Assembly: GCF_910589235.1 (NCBI RefSeq) | Contig: NC_060967.1 | Location: 5,123,938 to 5,187,937 of the forward strand | From: Vespa crabro | Lineage: Eukaryota; Arthropoda; Insecta; Hymenoptera; Vespidae | DNA: 64,000 bases | Direction: 5' to 3' | In this document: piece by piece, positions 27,370-38,500 of the stretch | How positions within the stretch are numbered: the stretch's first letter is position 1 | Layout of the letters: each line of letters opens with the position of its first letter | The notes under the pieces: generated by a model | Told to the model about the DNA's origin: nothing | The model's database searches: none | The model's input: only the letters and a program-made list of their open reading frames with translations | Made by a program: the position numbers and the translations under genes

Positions 27370-30300
27370 GACAAAACTTATATCCATCCCAGTGGCATAG
27401 TGAAACCATCCCCGCACAGCCATAGGGCGTTACTTCAGGGTGATGCCACTGCATCAGGTCCCTTTACGGGACATTCCTTTCGACTCTATATGGCAGGAGC
27501 CAGAAGCAACGTTAGGGACGCGTCTATTAGCCGCTCATCTCCTTCTTCTTTCTACGCAAGATAGCCCTGACGTACCAGGCCAACTTTTTCCACTCCAGCT
27601 GATCTCGGTGCATGTTCTCGACAACGTTGTATGGCGAGATATCGCCGAGGTCTAGCTCCAAGGCGAGTCATTCGATGCTCCACCGGATACATCTGAAGAA
27701 CGTATGGTGAGCGTCGTCGTTGGTCTAGACCACATAGGGGCAGTTGCCGCCTGCAACATTCCTCATTTATGCGAGATAAGAGAAGAACATGCCCTGTCAA
27801 GAAATGGGTGAGGTAGATGTCGATCTCTCCCGCCTCCCGGTTTAGCCAGTTGTCTAGTCGAATGATGAGTCGTGCAGCCCAACTGGCCTTATGTTCCTGT
27901 TCCTATTTGCTTTGGCAGTACTCGATGCTGATAGATCAAGTGATCCTTGATGTCTCTTCCATTCCCAGGACGGACTTCTGCTGGTGGATAGATTGTCTCT
28001 CCTTGAGTATTAGATCGATCGGGATGACCGTCGCCAACACTAGCATCGCGGGCTCCGAGACCGGGCGGTAAGAGCACGCAAATTGGAAGAGTGCACCTCG
28101 TGTGTACATCGGCTATGCTCTTGCGATATTACTCGTGTCGCAGAGCCTCGGCCCAGAGTTCCGCGCCGTACAGCATCACTGCTTCGGCGGCGCGCATCAG
28201 TAGTCTCCTCGTTCACGGTCGGGGACCCTTGATGTTGGCTACGAGTGTGCTATACGAGGTTACTATATCTGTAGCCTTGTCGGCTGCCGTAGTAATATGC
28301 TTTCCAAAATTGAGCTTGCTGTTGAGCATTCCTCTTAAGTACTTGACACCCGACTTAGTCTTAACCGTCGCTTCTCCTACATTGAAGCTCCGCAAAGTGT
28401 TGATGCGCTTCTTTGTATGTAGCACGATGTCAGTATTCTGAGCTGCTAGGGATAGCCCGTTGTCTTTCATCTAAAATATGACTCTGCGCATGAACTGATT
28501 GAGTGAAAGCTGTGCTTCCTCCGTATATCTAGCAGTTATTATTGCTTCAAAGTTCTCTGCATACTCTAACATGAAAGTGCCCTCAGGGCCTGCCATACAT
28601 ATGATACCGTCGTTGATGATAATCCAGATATCCGGCATCAGCATGGAGCCCAGGCTGCCCCCGATGACAATTCCAAACTTTTCTGAACATCGCCGGTATT
28701 GCAGTAGAGGAAGTGCTCGACCGAGTAGTCCCTGAGAATTCGGAAAAGGTACTCAGGGACATTGAAGTTACATTCGAGTGCTTCCATTGACAAGTCCCAC
28801 CTGACGGAGATGAAGGCATTTCTCACGTCTAAGGTGGCCAACAGACACAAAGGTCGGGATAGGTGATTCCCGCGCTCCGTCGTTTTAGAGGCCGTGTCAA
28901 CCTCCCGGACTACATGGATGGTGGATAGGCTGGATCGAAATCCATACTGACGGGCAGCACGGTCGTAAGCAACCGTGGCCTAAGCAGCTGCTCCAGGAGA
29001 TTGCCAGACCAATCCAGCATTCAAATATGCCTTTATGGCGAAGCAGCATCAGCTGGACCCATGCCATTGCTTATGAGCAAAAGTCTCGCTCTTTTCCACG
29101 CGGCGTGTAGGATGACCTCCCTGCTGCTCATGTTATACATATTTAGCAAGGGCTCAGGGTGACTCTACGCGACGGCTTTCACAACTCCCGCTAGAAGGCG
29201 GTCTTGTCCTGTAGCACTCTTGTACCTCATGGAAGATGCGGCCGTGAACAGCTCCCCGTCCTTAAACTGTGACTTATCGGTGTGCCAGGCTCAGCCGAGC
29301 CAATCTCTCCCTCCGGTAATGAGGGGAATAGGGTATGTACGATGTTTTCCAGGCTCATCGCATCTTGATGCATTACTTGTGTTTATGTCCCCATCTTACG
29401 AGTAACGATCTGGTACCCTAATCCCCACGGATGCTGGTCGATATCTAGGCTCAGCTTATTCCAGTACGGTATTTGGCTGGCCTTGTTGATCACCATCAAT
29501 GATTTTTTGTCCGTTTGATACGCTGTGGCCAAGAGGGCAGCGTCGAGATCGCGTATCTACGTTCGTTGTATTTACCGGCGATGCTTTAATCACTTCTTAC
29601 GAAGATCTGCGAGCTCATACTTCCACCAGAATGCTTGACGCCTCTGAAGTTTCGTGCTCTTTTTGGCATCTCTATCGTGCAAGCCTTTTGAATGAGCTGC
29701 ATAGTTGTTGCGGTCTTCATCCTGGCTTGTGCAGTTGGCGATAGCCCAGTGAGTGCAATTTGATGGGATCTTCAACCTTCATCTTTGGCTGAGGACTGCC
29801 TGTCTCGATTCACTCTTGCTATGTTCAACCTGATGGTTCCGCTGCGATTGTCACCGTTAGCCTGCTATCGTGTACGTTGAATAGGACGTACTGGAGGATG
29901 CTCATGGAGTACTCTTCGATCGTCCGGGGTCGTCTCTGTGTAGTCTGGCCTTCAGAATGTAGACGTCGAGCCTGCGTTGAGCATTGCTAACTCCAGTCTC
30001 GACACCACTTTCATGATTCGTCTTCCTCTGGAGTCCAGCCTAGCCTCTCTTCATTCGCGAGCTTTGGCGTAGAGGTCTCCAGCCACAATGAGTTTCCCTT
30101 GCCATTCCCTAAATGCGTCATCCAGATCGTTCAGTTTGGTCTGCAAGTTGTCTATCCGGTCGTTCGGGATGAGATACACGCTGCCATTAGTCAACAAGTT
30201 ATGTCTCAACTAAACGCACCCGCGTCCGGATCCTTGATACGACAATTGTATCTGTCGGGGATCTGGGATCCAGATGGCCACAGTGCCCAATTTATCGGTG

Positions 30301-30434
30301 TACCATCCTGCTCCTGCCCAGTCCTGGTACTGTTTGCTGATAAGAAAAATATCAGCTTTGATCTCAGATCAGAGCTGGGTGAGGAGGTGGTGAGCCTTCC
30401 TGCTCCTATTCAGGTTACCCTGCAGTACTCTCAT
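27370..30434 (-). pseudogene. R1-clade ORF2 (endonuclease-reverse transcriptase), copy B, dead
   Basis: It starts MRVLQGNLNRSRKAHHLLTQ at 30434, giving a span of about 1020 codons. A TGA at 30369-30371 interrupts the N terminus. The endonuclease box reads GDLYAK instead of GDLNAK (30063-30080), and the next conserved Trp codon is TGA (30051-30053). The RT start is visible as MRYKSATGQDRLLAGVVKAVA near 29229, followed by a stop. The RT catalytic box YADD reads YAEN at 28552-28563, which removes the metal-binding Asp pair. The post-RT thumb region (INTLRSFNVGEATVKTKSG) at 28213-28470 is well preserved. The C terminus near 27430 reads HHPEVTPYG...MVSLCHWDGYKF. The end coordinate is approximate because the true frame is uncertain. 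Confidence 0.82.
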
Positions 30435-32041
30435 CTTTTTTGATGGCTGATGCAAGGGCCTCCTGGAAGACTGTGCACACCCTTGATCCGTTCAAATGCA
30501 TCTTGGGTTCAGCATCTCCTTCGGAGCACAAGAGGCTAGTGAGCTCGCTGACCTTTCATTCTCTGAGCTTGTGCTCCGTGCCGCCGCAGAAACAGCAGAG
30601 TTTATTGTGGTTAGGACCATTGCACGATGCACTATATTGGCGGCAGTCGAGGCAGCGGTAGTATCGCATTACTTCTGCACTTAGCCTGATTTTTCAGCTG
30701 GCGAAGCAGACTAGCACTCGGCTTGCCTTCAGAAGCTACGCAACTCCTCTTCTAATTTGACAAAGGCCTGGCATAGCTGCATTGCGTTGGGGTTCGTCAA
30801 TCTGTTTTCAAGTTTCCCCGAGTAGTCTGGCATGGTCCTCTTTAGGCCCTTTTCGATTTCTGCTACCGATGTGCAGCAATCGCTATCCCGTAACTCCAAC
30901 GTAGCTCTGGGGATGAGTACCGTGATGCTTCTCATGTATCCTACTTCTTTCCTCAAGGTTCCTGCGAATGAGGCCCTGATCTCCGGTGTAGTGATCTTGA
31001 GCTCGAGGAGAATTCTTCGCGTTCTGGTATGCCGGAACGATCTAATGTCTACCCATGCAGCGCATGTCTTGTTGCGCTGGTGGATAGCTGCGACTACGTC
31101 TGGGTATGTTTTACCTTACGCAAGATTCTGGATGATCGCGTCGTGCTTCCGTCGTTTCCTCGGACTGTCCTCCGAATTGCTTGGCTTCATTTTCTCCTGT
31201 GGTGGCTGTTTTGTCGCCTTCTTCACAAGTTTTTCCTTTTCTCTCTTTTTCTCGACGACCTCCTTCCACCTAATGGCTTCGGTCGTCGTCTCCTCTTGCC
31301 TCGGTCTTTTGAGGCTTTCTTCAGGGAACTGCTGAGGGCTTGTGGCTACTCTTTCTACTGTGACAACATTTGGTATGCCGTTAGCCCGTGGGAGCTGAGA
31401 GACTCGGGCGCGGATCCTCGCTGCTTCATTAACCTTTGCTCGAAATTTATACTTAAACTTGAGGCTGTCAATGCTATCCTCCAGTTCTGGGTGAACTTTC
31501 TAAATCGCATTATTTACATCGACTGTCTAGTCAAAGCCGCCCTCATAATGGCAAGGAGGACTCTTGCTTGCGGACGTTTCTCGCTATCTCGATCTTGTGA
31601 TGTTTCTTTCGCAGGCTGAGAACCTCCAATATTGTCTCCGAACGCAGTGCATCAAGAAGTGTGGTGTTGATCACCCTCGCAACATCTCCCATTGTTGCGA
31701 GAGCATTTGGATATAAGGGCTGGAATGAAGCATCCGCCCTTGCAGTTCACCTACTTCCTTCATCGACATCCTGACCCTCCAGTGGGTGCGTTGGGTTGAC
31801 GGTGGGAGTTTCTAAGAGATTATCTGCGCTTTACATACCATCCAGCACTTCCCTTTGAGACAGCGTCAACGTACCCGCTAGTAACCTTGGCCCTACCGTA
31901 ACCGGCCCTAACGTAAATGGCTTCGGTCCCTTACAGGGTACTGACATCAGGGCCAGATAAGTCCTCGTCTTCTAGGGTGGTTGTCCTCTGCCTAGCCCGG
32001 TCACGACGGCGTTACTCGTCGAAAGGAATGGAATGCTCCAT
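30431..32041 (-). pseudogene. R1-clade ORF1 (gag-like), copy B, broken
   Basis: The start MEHSIPFDE at 32041 is chosen because it sits immediately after the five 19-bp 5' UTR repeats; a stop follows at once. The N-terminal portion has no visible match to ORF1 of copies A and D. The 3' half does match: RKEVGYMRSITVLIPRA and CCTSVAEIEKGLKRTMPDYSG at about 30810-30950 have counterparts in copies A and D. The last codons read HQKR then TGA, and that TGA overlaps the ORF2 ATG as ATGA at 30431-30434. Many frameshifts are present. Gag-like zinc knuckles are degraded (Cys/His-rich sequence near 30600-30690). Confidence 0.65.
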
Positions 32042-32134
32042 TTCTCCCATAGAGGACTAATCCATCCCTTGTGGATCAATCCATCCCTTGGGTATCAATC
32101 GTCCCATTAGGGACCAAACCTTCCCTTGGGGAAA
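32040..32134 (-). repeat. Five 19-bp tandem repeats forming the 5' UTR of R1 copy B
   Basis: The five units are 32040-32058, 32059-32077, 32078-32096, 32097-32115 and 32116-32134. Units 2 and 3 read AATCCATCCCTTGTGGATC and AATCCATCCCTTGGGTATC; the others are diverged versions. The array fills the entire interval between the microsatellite and the presumed ORF1 start. Tandem 5' UTR monomers act as promoters in some non-LTR elements, so this may be the promoter. That role is inferred. Confidence 0.8.
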
Positions 32135-32780
32135 TAACGTTAATAATAATAATGATACTAACGAGAATAACAATATTAATACAGATAATGATAATAATAA
32201 AAATAATAATAATAACGACAATAACGATGATAACGTTAATAACTATAATAATATTATCGATAATAACGAAAATACAGATAATAACGATATTAACGATAAT
32301 ACAGTTAATTACAATATTAATAATAATATTAAAAATTACGATAAAAACAATAATAACGATTATAACGATAATTATAATAATAATAAAAACAATAATAATA
32401 ACAATAATAATAAAAATAGAAATAATAATAATAGTGATGATGATGATACTAATAATAGAAATAAAAATAACGATACTAACGATAAAGATAATAATAAAAA
32501 TAATAAAGATAATAACGATATTAACGATTGAAATGCTAATGACGACAATAACGATAGTAACGGTAATAATGATATTAATAAAAATAACCGTATTAACTGT
32601 AATAACGATAATTAAGGTAATAACGATAATAATAAAAATAACGTTAGTAATTATAATAATATCGATAGTAACAATTAATAATGATAATAACGTTATTAAT
32701 AACAATAATAGCGATAATAACTTTAATAAATATAATAACAATAATAATTATAATAACGATAAGAACGATGATAACGATAA
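32135..32780 (+). repeat. AAT/AACGAT block between R1 copies B and C
   Basis: About 645 bp of AAT, AACGAT and GATAAT words, A-rich on the + strand. It separates the 5' end of copy B from the 3' end of copy C, so both copies sit in what was one array. Confidence 0.9.
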
Positions 32781-33160
32781 TTTTTTTTGAAAGTCAGAGA
32801 ATGCCAATCTTTTTGCACTAACCCAGGGACACCTTCCGCCAGAGGAACCCTTCGCCATATTGTTCTCCCATTGAAGTCCCAGGAGTGTCGGGATTACCGT
32901 AGGACTAGGCACTACCTTCTAAACTCATATCCATCTTAGTGGCATAGTGAAGCAATCCCGGCACCGCCATGTGGCATTACTTCGGAATGACCCACTTCAT
33001 CAGGTCCATTAACGGGACTCTCGCTTCTGCTCTACGTGGCAGGAACCTGGAGCAACGTTGTTGGCGCGTCTCCGCCCATCTCCTTTTTATTGCGAATGAC
33101 TGCCCTGACGTACTTGGCCACCGTGTCCACTCCTTCTGACCTCGGAGCATTTTCTCGATA
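32781..33160 (-). mobile_element. R1-clade element, copy C, 5'-truncated 3' end
   Basis: About 380 bp match the 3' ends of copies A, B and D: an A tract of eight, then GAAAGTCAGAGAATGCCAAT-type 3' UTR, then the ORF2 C terminus with IEKMLRGQKEW at 33120-33160. Sequence upstream is absent, and AAT/AACGAT repeat begins directly. Such 5' truncation is the usual product of incomplete target-primed reverse transcription. The homologous segment of copy D is at about 47400-47785. Confidence 0.88.
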
Positions 33161-33510
33161 ACAGTCATAATAACGGTAATAAAACAAAAATAATTACGAT
33201 ATTAATAATGTCAATTTTAACGATAATGATAATAATATCACCGGTAATAATAACGATGATAATGACAATAACAATAACAATAAAGATAAGAATAATAATA
33301 TAGATAAAAATAACGACAGTAATAGCGATAATAATAATGATAATATTAATAATAATGGCGAAAAAAATATCGGTGATAATAATAGTAATAATAACGAGAA
33401 TAATAACGATAATAATTACGGAAATATAAACATTCATAATATCGGTATTAGTAACTGTCATTTTTATGGTAATAATAACAATATCAATAACGATAAAAGT
33501 AATCATTAAA
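33161..33510 (+). repeat. AAT/AACGAT block right of R1 copy C
   Basis: About 350 bp of AACGATAAT-type words with the same strand asymmetry as the other blocks. It changes over about 50 bp into the CpG-free AATAATCAT type. Confidence 0.85.
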
Positions 33511-35555
33511 ATCATAATAATATTCATAATAATCAAATAATCATTTTAATAATCATTATAATCCTTTTAAAAATCATAATAATCAAAATTATCGTAATAA
33601 CATATAATTATGATAATAATCATAATGATGTTCCTACTTATAATAATATTTACTATAATACTAATAATAATAATCATAATAATCATAATAGTTTTCATAA
33701 TAAATATAATATAAATTTTTATAATCATAAAAATTAGGATAATAATCGTATTAATAATAATAATAAAAATAATAATTATAATAATAATCATAATAATTAC
33801 AATAATCATAATTATCATAATTAATATGACATTCATATTAATATTAATAAGAATAATGATAATCATAATAAATATAATAATACTAATAATACTCATGATA
33901 ATCATAATCTTAATCACAATACTCATTATTAGAATCACAATGATTTTATTCAGCGTAATAATGCTGATAATAATCATAGTAATAATCTATTTATCATATT
34001 AATCATAGTAATATTCAAATATTTATTGCAAGCAAAATAGTAATCATGCTAACAATCATAAGAAAAATAATAAAAATCATAATAATCATAATAATCATAA
34101 TAATAATGAACATAATCGTAATAATAATAATCATAATAATATTCAAATTATTTATAATAATCTTAATAATAATCATAATAATTAAAATAATTACAATAGT
34201 ATTTATATTAATCGTAATCATATTCATAAATAAAATAATAATATTCACAATGATTTTAATAATTGTAATAAATCTGATAATTATTGAAATACTAATCATA
34301 ATCGAAATCATAATAACAATATTATTAATAATATAATCATAATAAATATATTTATAATAATTATAAAAATAATAATCATAATACATATAGTAATAGTAAG
34401 AATAATCATTATGTGCAAAATAAAACTAATAATTTTCATATGACCATAATAATATTTATAATAATAGTAATTATCATGATAATCATAATAATAATCATTA
34501 AAAATAAATTGTCTATAATAATGCACATAAGAATAATAATTCTCCTAAAAATTATAATAATCACAATAAAATTCATAATTACAACTAAAGAACTATAAAT
34601 ATTATAATATTTTTTATAAAAACCATAATAATCATAATAATCAAAGTAATAATCATAAAAATATTGATAATAATAATAATCTGAATAATAACAATAACCA
34701 TGGTAATAATCATAATAATCATGCTAATGTTGAAAAAAAATCATAATTATAGCCATGAAAAATAAAATAACCGTAATAAACCCAATAAGGATAGTAATAG
34801 CCATATTAATTTTAATAATAAACATAATATCCTTAATAAATATAATAATAATCATTATAATTATAAAAATAATCATAATAGACATAATAATAATTTTAAT
34901 ATCTATAATAATCATAATAATATTCATAATAACCATAGAAATCCTAATAATCATATTAATAATCTTAATAACTATAATATTCATAATTATATTAATAATC
35001 TTAAAAATCATAATATTGTTCAAAGAAATAATAGTAATAATCCTAAGGAACATAATATTTACCATAATAATAATAATAATCGCTATAAATATAATAAAAA
35101 TCATAATAATCATATTAATAACCATGAAAACAATAATCATAATACTAATCGTAATAAAGATAATAGATGCAAAAACCATAATAATTTTAATAATAATCTT
35201 AATACACTTAATAATCATAATAATAACCATTATAAACACAATTGTAATATTAAAAATAATAATTACAATCATAATCTTAATTATAAGCATAATAATCGTA
35301 ACAAATATAATAATCATAATAACCATAATAATCATAATGATCATAATAATGATCACAATAATGATAATAATCATAATAATAATAATTATTATAATAAATA
35401 TAATACGAATAATAAACTTAAGAAGAATAATCATAGCCACAATTATTATAATATTCACATTAATAATCATAATAATCATAATAATAACCGTAATTACCAA
35501 AATAATAATCATAATAATCATAATAATGAATATATGAACCATAATAATCATAATA
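33511..35555 (+). repeat. AATAATCAT low-complexity block (CpG-poor)
   Basis: About 2 kb dominated by AATAATCAT and AATCATAAT words. It contrasts with all other blocks, where AACG is frequent; here CG is almost absent. Frames up to 281 codons rich in Ile and Met cross it on both strands and are compositional. It ends at about 35555, where the inverted 68-bp satellite begins (GTCTGTCGCATT). Confidence 0.9.
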
Positions 35556-38500
35556 TGGGTCTGTCGCATTTAGAAATTCGCCGACGAGACGTACGAAAGT
35601 CATGCGAGTGCCTGTTGAAACAATGCGGCTGTCGAACTTCGAAATATTTCGACTAGACAACTTATGAACAAAAGCGACTGTCGGACTTCGAAATATTCCT
35701 ATCATTCCAGGAAAAGTTATGCGAGTGCCTCTCGGAACAATTCGACTGAAAGATTTAGAATTATTAGGACTATTCGAAGGAAAGTTATGCGAGTGAATTT
35801 CAAAACAATGCGACAGTCGTATCTATAAATATTCCGATTAGTCGAGGGAAAGTAATGCGAGTGAATTGTGAACCAATGTCACTGTCGGACTTGGAAATAT
35901 TCAAACTAGCCGATTAAAAGTTATGCGAGTGCCGCTCGAACCAACGGGCCAAGAAATATTCCAGCTAGTCGTGGGAAAGTTACGAGTGACTTGCGAAAAA
36001 TTGCGACTGTCAGACTTTGAAGTTTTCAGACTAGCCGAGGGAAAATTATCCGAGTACTTTTCGATCCAATGAGACTGTCGGACCTATGAGTATCGCGACA
36101 AGTAGAGAGGAAGTTTTGAGAGTAACTTGTGAACTAATACAATCTTCGGAATTAGACATATTACTTCTAGTCGAGGTAATGTTATGCGAGTGAATTGTGA
36201 ACGAAAGCGTTTGTCGGATTTGGAAATATTACGACTAGTCGAGTGAAAATTATGAGGGTGCCTCTCGAATCAATGCGACTGTCGGAAATGGAAGTATTCA
36301 TACTCGTTCTGGGAAGTTATGAGATTACCTTTTAAATTAATGCATCTGACAGACTCATAAATATTCAAACTAGTCGTGGTAAAATTATGCGAATGCATCT
36401 AGAACCATTGCGACTGTAAGAAATAGAAAGTTTTCGAAAGATGAGAGAATGTTATGAGAGTGCCTCTCATACCAGTGTGACTTACGGACTTGGAATTATA
36501 CAGACTATTCAAAAGAAAGTTATACTAGTGCTTCTCGAACCAATGCGACAGTCGGACTTCGAAATATTCCTAATAGTAGGGTAAAGTTATGCGATTTCTT
36601 CTCGAAAGTACACGACTGTTGGAATTAAAAAATTCCGACTAGTCGAAGGAAATTTATGCGACTCTCTTGTGAACCAAATTAAATGTCAGTTTTGATAATA
36701 TTCCGAAATGAGGTAGGATAGTTATACGAGTACCTTTCGATCCAATGCAACTGTCGGACCTAAAAATACTGAGACTAATCTAGGGAATATTATAAGAGTG
36801 CCTCCCGTTCCCCTGAGACTGTCGGACTTAGAAATATTTCGAATAATCGTGGAATAGTGATGCCAATGCATCACGAATCATTGGGACTGTCGGACTTGAA
36901 AATATTGCAACTAGACGAGGGAAAGTAATGCGAGTGCATCTCGAACATATGCGACTATAGGATTTGGAAATATTCCGACTAGTCTAGCGAAAGATATACG
37001 AGTGATACACGAACCAATGCCACTTTCGAACTTGAAAATGTTCCGACTAGAAGAGGGATAATTATACGAGATACTCTCGAACGAATACAACTGTTGGAAT
37101 AAAAAATATTGCCACTTGTAGAGGGAAAGTTATAAAAGTGTCTCTCGAACTAATGTGACTATCGGATTTGGAAATATACCCACTATTCGATGGATACTTA
37201 TAAGTCTGCCTCTCGAAGCAATGCGACAGTCCAACCAAGACACTTTCCCAATATTCATGGAAAAATGCTGATAATGCCCTTCGAACAAATGCGACTTTCC
37301 GACTTGGAAATATTTCGACTAGTCAAGAAAAAATTATGAGAGTTCCTCACGCACAATTGCATCTGACGGGCTTGGAAATATTCCAACTAGGCGAGAGAAA
37401 GTTACACGAGTGCTTCTTGGAACAATGCAACTGTCGAACTTAGAAATATTCCATCTAGTCGAAATAATGTCATGAGAGACAAACTCGAACCAGTGCAACT
37501 GTTGGACTTGGAAATATTCCAATTACTCGAGGGATATTTATACGTTTTCCCCTCGAACGAATGCGACTGTCGAATGCAGAAACAAAAATTCGAATAATCA
37601 AGAAAAAATATGAGAGTGCCACTCGATCCTATACGACTATCGGGCTTGGTAGTATTCCGACTAATCGAAGGTAAATTTTGCGAATCCCAGTCGACCCAAT
37701 GCCACTTGCGTACCTAGAAACATTAGGACTAGTTGACGGAAAGTTATGAGAATACATCTCGCATCATTGCGCCTTTCGATCTTAAAATTGTAGCGACTAG
37801 ACGAGGGAAGTATAGCAAGTTCCTCTTGAGCGGATGTGACTGTAGTTATAAGAAATATTCTTACTAGTCGAGGGAAAGTAATGAGAGTGCACTTCGAACC
37901 AGTAAGACTGTCCAACATACATACATTCCGACAGGTCGAGAGAATGTTATGAGGGTGTCACTCGAACAAATGCTACCGTCGGAACAAAATATATTCAGAC
38001 AAGTCGAGGGAATATTATGAGAGTGCCTTTCGTACCATTGACACTGACGGAATTATAATTGTTGTGTCTATTCGTCGAAAGGTATGCGAGTTCCACTCGC
38101 ACCTATGCATCTTTTGAATATGGAAATATTCTGACTAGACGTGAGAAAGTTACGCGAGAGACAATCGTACAAATGCGTCTGTGGAACTCAGAATTAAACC
38201 CACTAGTGGGGAAAAGTTATGCGATTGATTCTAGCACATATGAGACAGACGGACTTGGACATTTTCGAAATAGTCTGGGATATTTTTGCCAGTGCCTCTC
38301 GAACAAATGCTTCTGTCGTACTAGAAAATATTCCGACTTATCGAGGGAATATTATGAGTGTGTCTTTAAAACAATGCTGCTGTCGGACTTGAAAATATTC
38401 CGACTTGTCAAAGGAAAGCTATGAGTGTGTCTCTCGAATCAATGCGAATGATGGACTAGGAAATATTCCGTCTATTCAAGGGAAACATATGCGGTGGCCA

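Larger units (their letters stand above)
27237..32134 (-). mobile_element. R1-clade non-LTR retrotransposon, copy B (different 5' end)
   Basis: This element of about 4.9 kb on the minus strand lies between two AAT/AACGAT blocks. The 3' end is an A tract of eight (27237-27244 as T). ORF2 runs from 30434 to roughly 27370, and ORF1 from about 32041 to 30431. The 3' UTR (CATCAAAAA preceded by GTACTCTGAC) and ORF2 are clearly related to copies A and D. The 5' UTR is not: it consists of five 19-bp tandem repeats. This makes it a second subfamily. It is heavily mutated, with stops in the endonuclease and a destroyed RT active site. Confidence 0.87.

Noticed and set aside
34724..35569. 281-codon Ile/Met-rich frame that could look like a membrane protein
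   Set aside because: It lies wholly in AATAATCAT repeat, with an equally long frame on the other strand. Hydrophobicity comes from ATH codons, not from selection.
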